Assembly: GCF_934294775.1 (NCBI RefSeq)
Contig: NZ_CAKRAH010000063.1
Span: 1-14,686, forward strand
Origin: an uncultured Dorea sp.
Lineage (GTDB): Bacteria > Bacillota > Clostridia > Lachnospirales > Lachnospiraceae
DNA length: 14,686 nt
Reading direction: 5' to 3'
Part shown: positions 12,979 through 14,686 of the stretch, piece after piece
How positions within the stretch are numbered: the first letter of the stretch is position 1
Layout of the letters: each line of letters starts with the position of its first letter
Program-made: the position numbers and the translations under genes
Notes under the pieces: generated by a model
The model's database searches: none
The model's input: only the letters and a program-made list of their open reading frames with translations
What the model was told of the DNA's origin: nothing

Positions 12979-14130
12979 ATGGCAAGAGAATTTATCGTAC
13001 CTGGACAGATGATCTCAGGATCAGGAGCGCTTGATATGGCACAGGATACACTAGGAACACTTGGAAAGAAAGCAATGATCGTAACAGATAAAGTGATGAT
13101 CGACCTCGGCAACTGTGCAAAAGTAGAAAACGCATTGAAAAGTCAGGGTGTAGAATATACCATCTACTCTGACATCGCAGGCGAACCAACAGATGTAATG
13201 ATCGAAAAAGGACTTGCACAGTATAAAGCAGAAGGATGCGATTTCCTCGTAGCACTTGGAGGAGGAAGTCCGATCGATTCCATGAAAGCAATCGGATCAC
13301 TCGTAAAAAATGGAGGAAGCATTTCTGATTACATGGGTAAAGTGATCGATGTAGAGATGCCTCCGATGGTAGCAATTCCAACCACAGCAGGAACAGGATC
13401 CGAAGCTACACAGTTCACGATCATTACAGATACCAAAAAAGACATTAAGATGCTGCTGAAAGGTAAAGTGCTGATTCCTTCATTAGCCATTATCGATCCC
13501 CAGTTCACTATGACAGCACCACCGAAGATCACAGCAGCAACCGGGCTTGATGCATTGTGCCATGCAGTAGAAGCTTATACATCCAGAAAAGCACAGACAT
13601 TATCAGATACTTTTGCAATGTCTGCTGTAAAGAGAATCTTCAAATTCCTTCCGGTGGCATTTCACGATGGAAAGAATGAAGAAGCAAGAGTACAGATGTC
13701 TGTAGCAGCTCTGGAAGCAGGAATCGCATTCAATAACTCATCCGTAACACTGATCCATGGAATGAGCCGTCCGATCGGAGCACTGTTCCATGTAGCACAC
13801 GGACTTTCTAACGCAATGTTGATGAAAGAGTGCTTAAGCTTCGCATTAGAGGGAGCGTATGACAGATTCGCAGATCTCGGAAGAGCTATCGGAGTTGCAA
13901 CACCGGAAGATTCAGATCAGGAAGCAAGTGAGAAATTCCTGGATGCAGTCGTAGCACTGACAGAAGAATTAGAGACACCGACACTTGCAGAATTTGGAAT
14001 CGACAAAGAGAAATTCTTCGAAGTGATCGAGAAAATGGCATATGATGCAATGGACAGCGGAAGCCCACAGAATACACAGCGTGAAATTACACAGGCAGAT
14101 GTAGAGCAGATGTATAAAAATCTGTGGTAA
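12979..14130 (+). CDS. Iron-containing alcohol dehydrogenase
   Basis: This is a 383-residue group III (Fe-dependent) alcohol dehydrogenase, an NAD(P)H-linked cytosolic enzyme that interconverts aldehydes and alcohols. The N-terminal dinucleotide-binding half has GGGSPID (94-100) and IPTTAGTGSE (133-142). The iron ligands in the helical half are Asp191 and His195 in GLDALCHAVEAY, His260 in LIHGMSRP and His274 in HVAHG. The length is normal and no aldehyde dehydrogenase domain is fused to it, unlike AdhE. AAGGAG at 12964-12969 gives a nine-base spacing. Its place directly after iolB suggests it handles a pathway aldehyde, for example malonate semialdehyde to 3-hydroxypropionate, which would regenerate NAD+ for IolG. 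Substrate cannot be read from sequence; a general fermentative dehydrogenase is the alternative. Confidence 0.9.
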   Translation: MAREFIVPGQMISGSGALDMAQDTLGTLGKKAMIVTDKVMIDLGNCAKVENALKSQGVEYTIYSDIAGEPTDVMIEKGLAQYKAEGCDFLVALGGGSPIDSMKAIGSLVKNGGSISDYMGKVIDVEMPPMVAIPTTAGTGSEATQFTIITDTKKDIKMLLKGKVLIPSLAIIDPQFTMTAPPKITAATGLDALCHAVEAYTSRKAQTLSDTFAMSAVKRIFKFLPVAFHDGKNEEARVQMSVAALEAGIAFNNSSVTLIHGMSRPIGALFHVAHGLSNAMLMKECLSFALEGAYDRFADLGRAIGVATPEDSDQEASEKFLDAVVALTEELETPTLAEFGIDKEKFFEVIEKMAYDAMDSGSPQNTQREITQADVEQMYKNLW

Positions 14131-14170
14131 GTATAAATGTAAGTATAAAAGTTAGAATGTAAGACGATAT

Positions 14171-14205
14171 TACAGATGCCATACGGGTTCCGTGTGGCAT
14201 TTGTA
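14171..14205 (+). other. Long hairpin between the alcohol dehydrogenase and dapA
   Basis: TACAGATGCCATACGG (14171-14186) pairs with CCGTGTGGCATTTGTA (14190-14205) over 16 bp with two G-U pairs and a three-base loop. AAAAATC follows, not a T tract, and the dapA ribosome site begins only six bases later. It may partly terminate, attenuate or process the transcript at the end of the iol cluster. Confidence 0.6.
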
Positions 14206-14225
14206 AAAATCAGGAGAGGTGCAAT

Positions 14226-14686
14226 ATGGCAATATTTACAGGTGCAGGAGTAGCAATCGTTACTCCGTTCAAAGAAGATGAATCCATCGATTATGACAGA
14301 TTGGACGAATTGATCGATTTTCACTGTGAAAACGGAACAGACAGCATCGTAATCTGCGGAACTTCCGGGGAAGCAGCAACGATGACAGAGCGTGAACACA
14401 TGGAATGTGTCAAATTTACAGTCGAAAGAACAAAAGGAAGAATCCCGGTTATTGCAGGAACCGGATCAAACTGCACAAAGACTGCAATGGAATTATCCAA
14501 AGAAGCGGCCGGATATGGTGTGGATGGTGTATTAGTCGTAACACCATATTATAACAAAGCAACCCAGAAAGGTATGATCTCACACTTCACCCAGGTAGCA
14601 GATGTGGCCAAAGTACCGGTTGTCCTTTATAACATTCCGGGAAGAACCGGATGTAAGATGGAAGCCGAGACGGTGGCTTACCTTGT
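14226..14686 (+). CDS. dapA: 4-hydroxy-tetrahydrodipicolinate synthase, 3' end beyond window
   Basis: DapA condenses pyruvate with aspartate semialdehyde in the first committed step of lysine and diaminopimelate synthesis. The first 153 residues are present and the frame is open to the window edge. GVAIVTPF (8-15), CGTSGEAATMT (44-54), TPYYNKATQKG (106-116) and VLYNIPGRTG (133-142) are DapA signatures. Expected active-site residues Thr46, Tyr109, Tyr135 and Arg140 are seen. The second threonine of the usual GTTGE is serine here. The Schiff-base lysine lies beyond the edge. AGGAGAGG at 14212-14219 sets the start. The closeness of these motifs to true DapA argues against reading it as an inositol-pathway aldolase, although its family also contains sugar-acid aldolases. 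Confidence 0.88.
   Translation, partial: MAIFTGAGVAIVTPFKEDESIDYDRLDELIDFHCENGTDSIVICGTSGEAATMTEREHMECVKFTVERTKGRIPVIAGTGSNCTKTAMELSKEAAGYGVDGVLVVTPYYNKATQKGMISHFTQVADVAKVPVVLYNIPGRTGCKMEAETVAYL

Overview
The window holds a plus-strand myo-inositol catabolism cluster from a low-GC anaerobic Firmicute. The best guess is a gut member of the Lachnospiraceae (class Clostridia). The basis is AGA-dominated arginine codons, strong AGGAGG-type ribosome sites, a GPH-type transporter, a DapA that looks clostridial, and A-rich intergenic DNA. The genus cannot be set from this sequence.

Layout. Positions 1-322 hold no gene but carry the promoter and operator of a LacI-family regulator (323-1348), which is followed by two hairpin terminators. 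A second promoter, with a palindromic operator in its spacer, drives iolG (1924-2928) through a long, U-poor, A-rich leader. Next come iolI (3124-3957), iolE (4177-5073), iolH (5098-6018) and an unusual 690-residue protein (6061-8133). That protein joins a GPH/MFS sugar transporter to a cytidylate-kinase-like domain. A non-coding stretch of about 820 bases (8134-8957) separates this block from the second one: iolC (8967-10001), iolD (10027-11958), iolB (12061-12846), an iron-dependent alcohol dehydrogenase (12979-14130), and a dapA gene cut by the window edge (14226 onward).

Pathway. Inositol would enter through the transporter. IolG oxidises it to 2-keto-myo-inositol, which IolI can interconvert with 1-keto-D-chiro-inositol. 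IolE dehydrates it, IolD opens the ring, IolB isomerises the product and IolC phosphorylates it. The aldolase IolJ and the semialdehyde dehydrogenase IolA are not in the window. The alcohol dehydrogenase may instead reduce malonate semialdehyde or another aldehyde to recycle NADH; this is inference.

Regulation. Three related sites sharing the half-site GTGCACRCAA lie at the regulator promoter, in the iolG promoter and ahead of iolI. They suggest that the LacI-type protein replaces the DeoR-type IolR of Bacillus.

Most unusual region. Between the transporter and iolC lies an unannotated locus on the minus strand. It encodes a 33-residue one-helix peptide whose Shine-Dalgarno sequence can be masked. 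Opposite it is a TTGACA-17-TAATAT promoter on the plus strand that would make a short RNA, and the two transcripts converge on a shared 16-bp hairpin terminator. Short inverted repeats flank the unit. The arrangement fits an undescribed type I toxin-antitoxin module.
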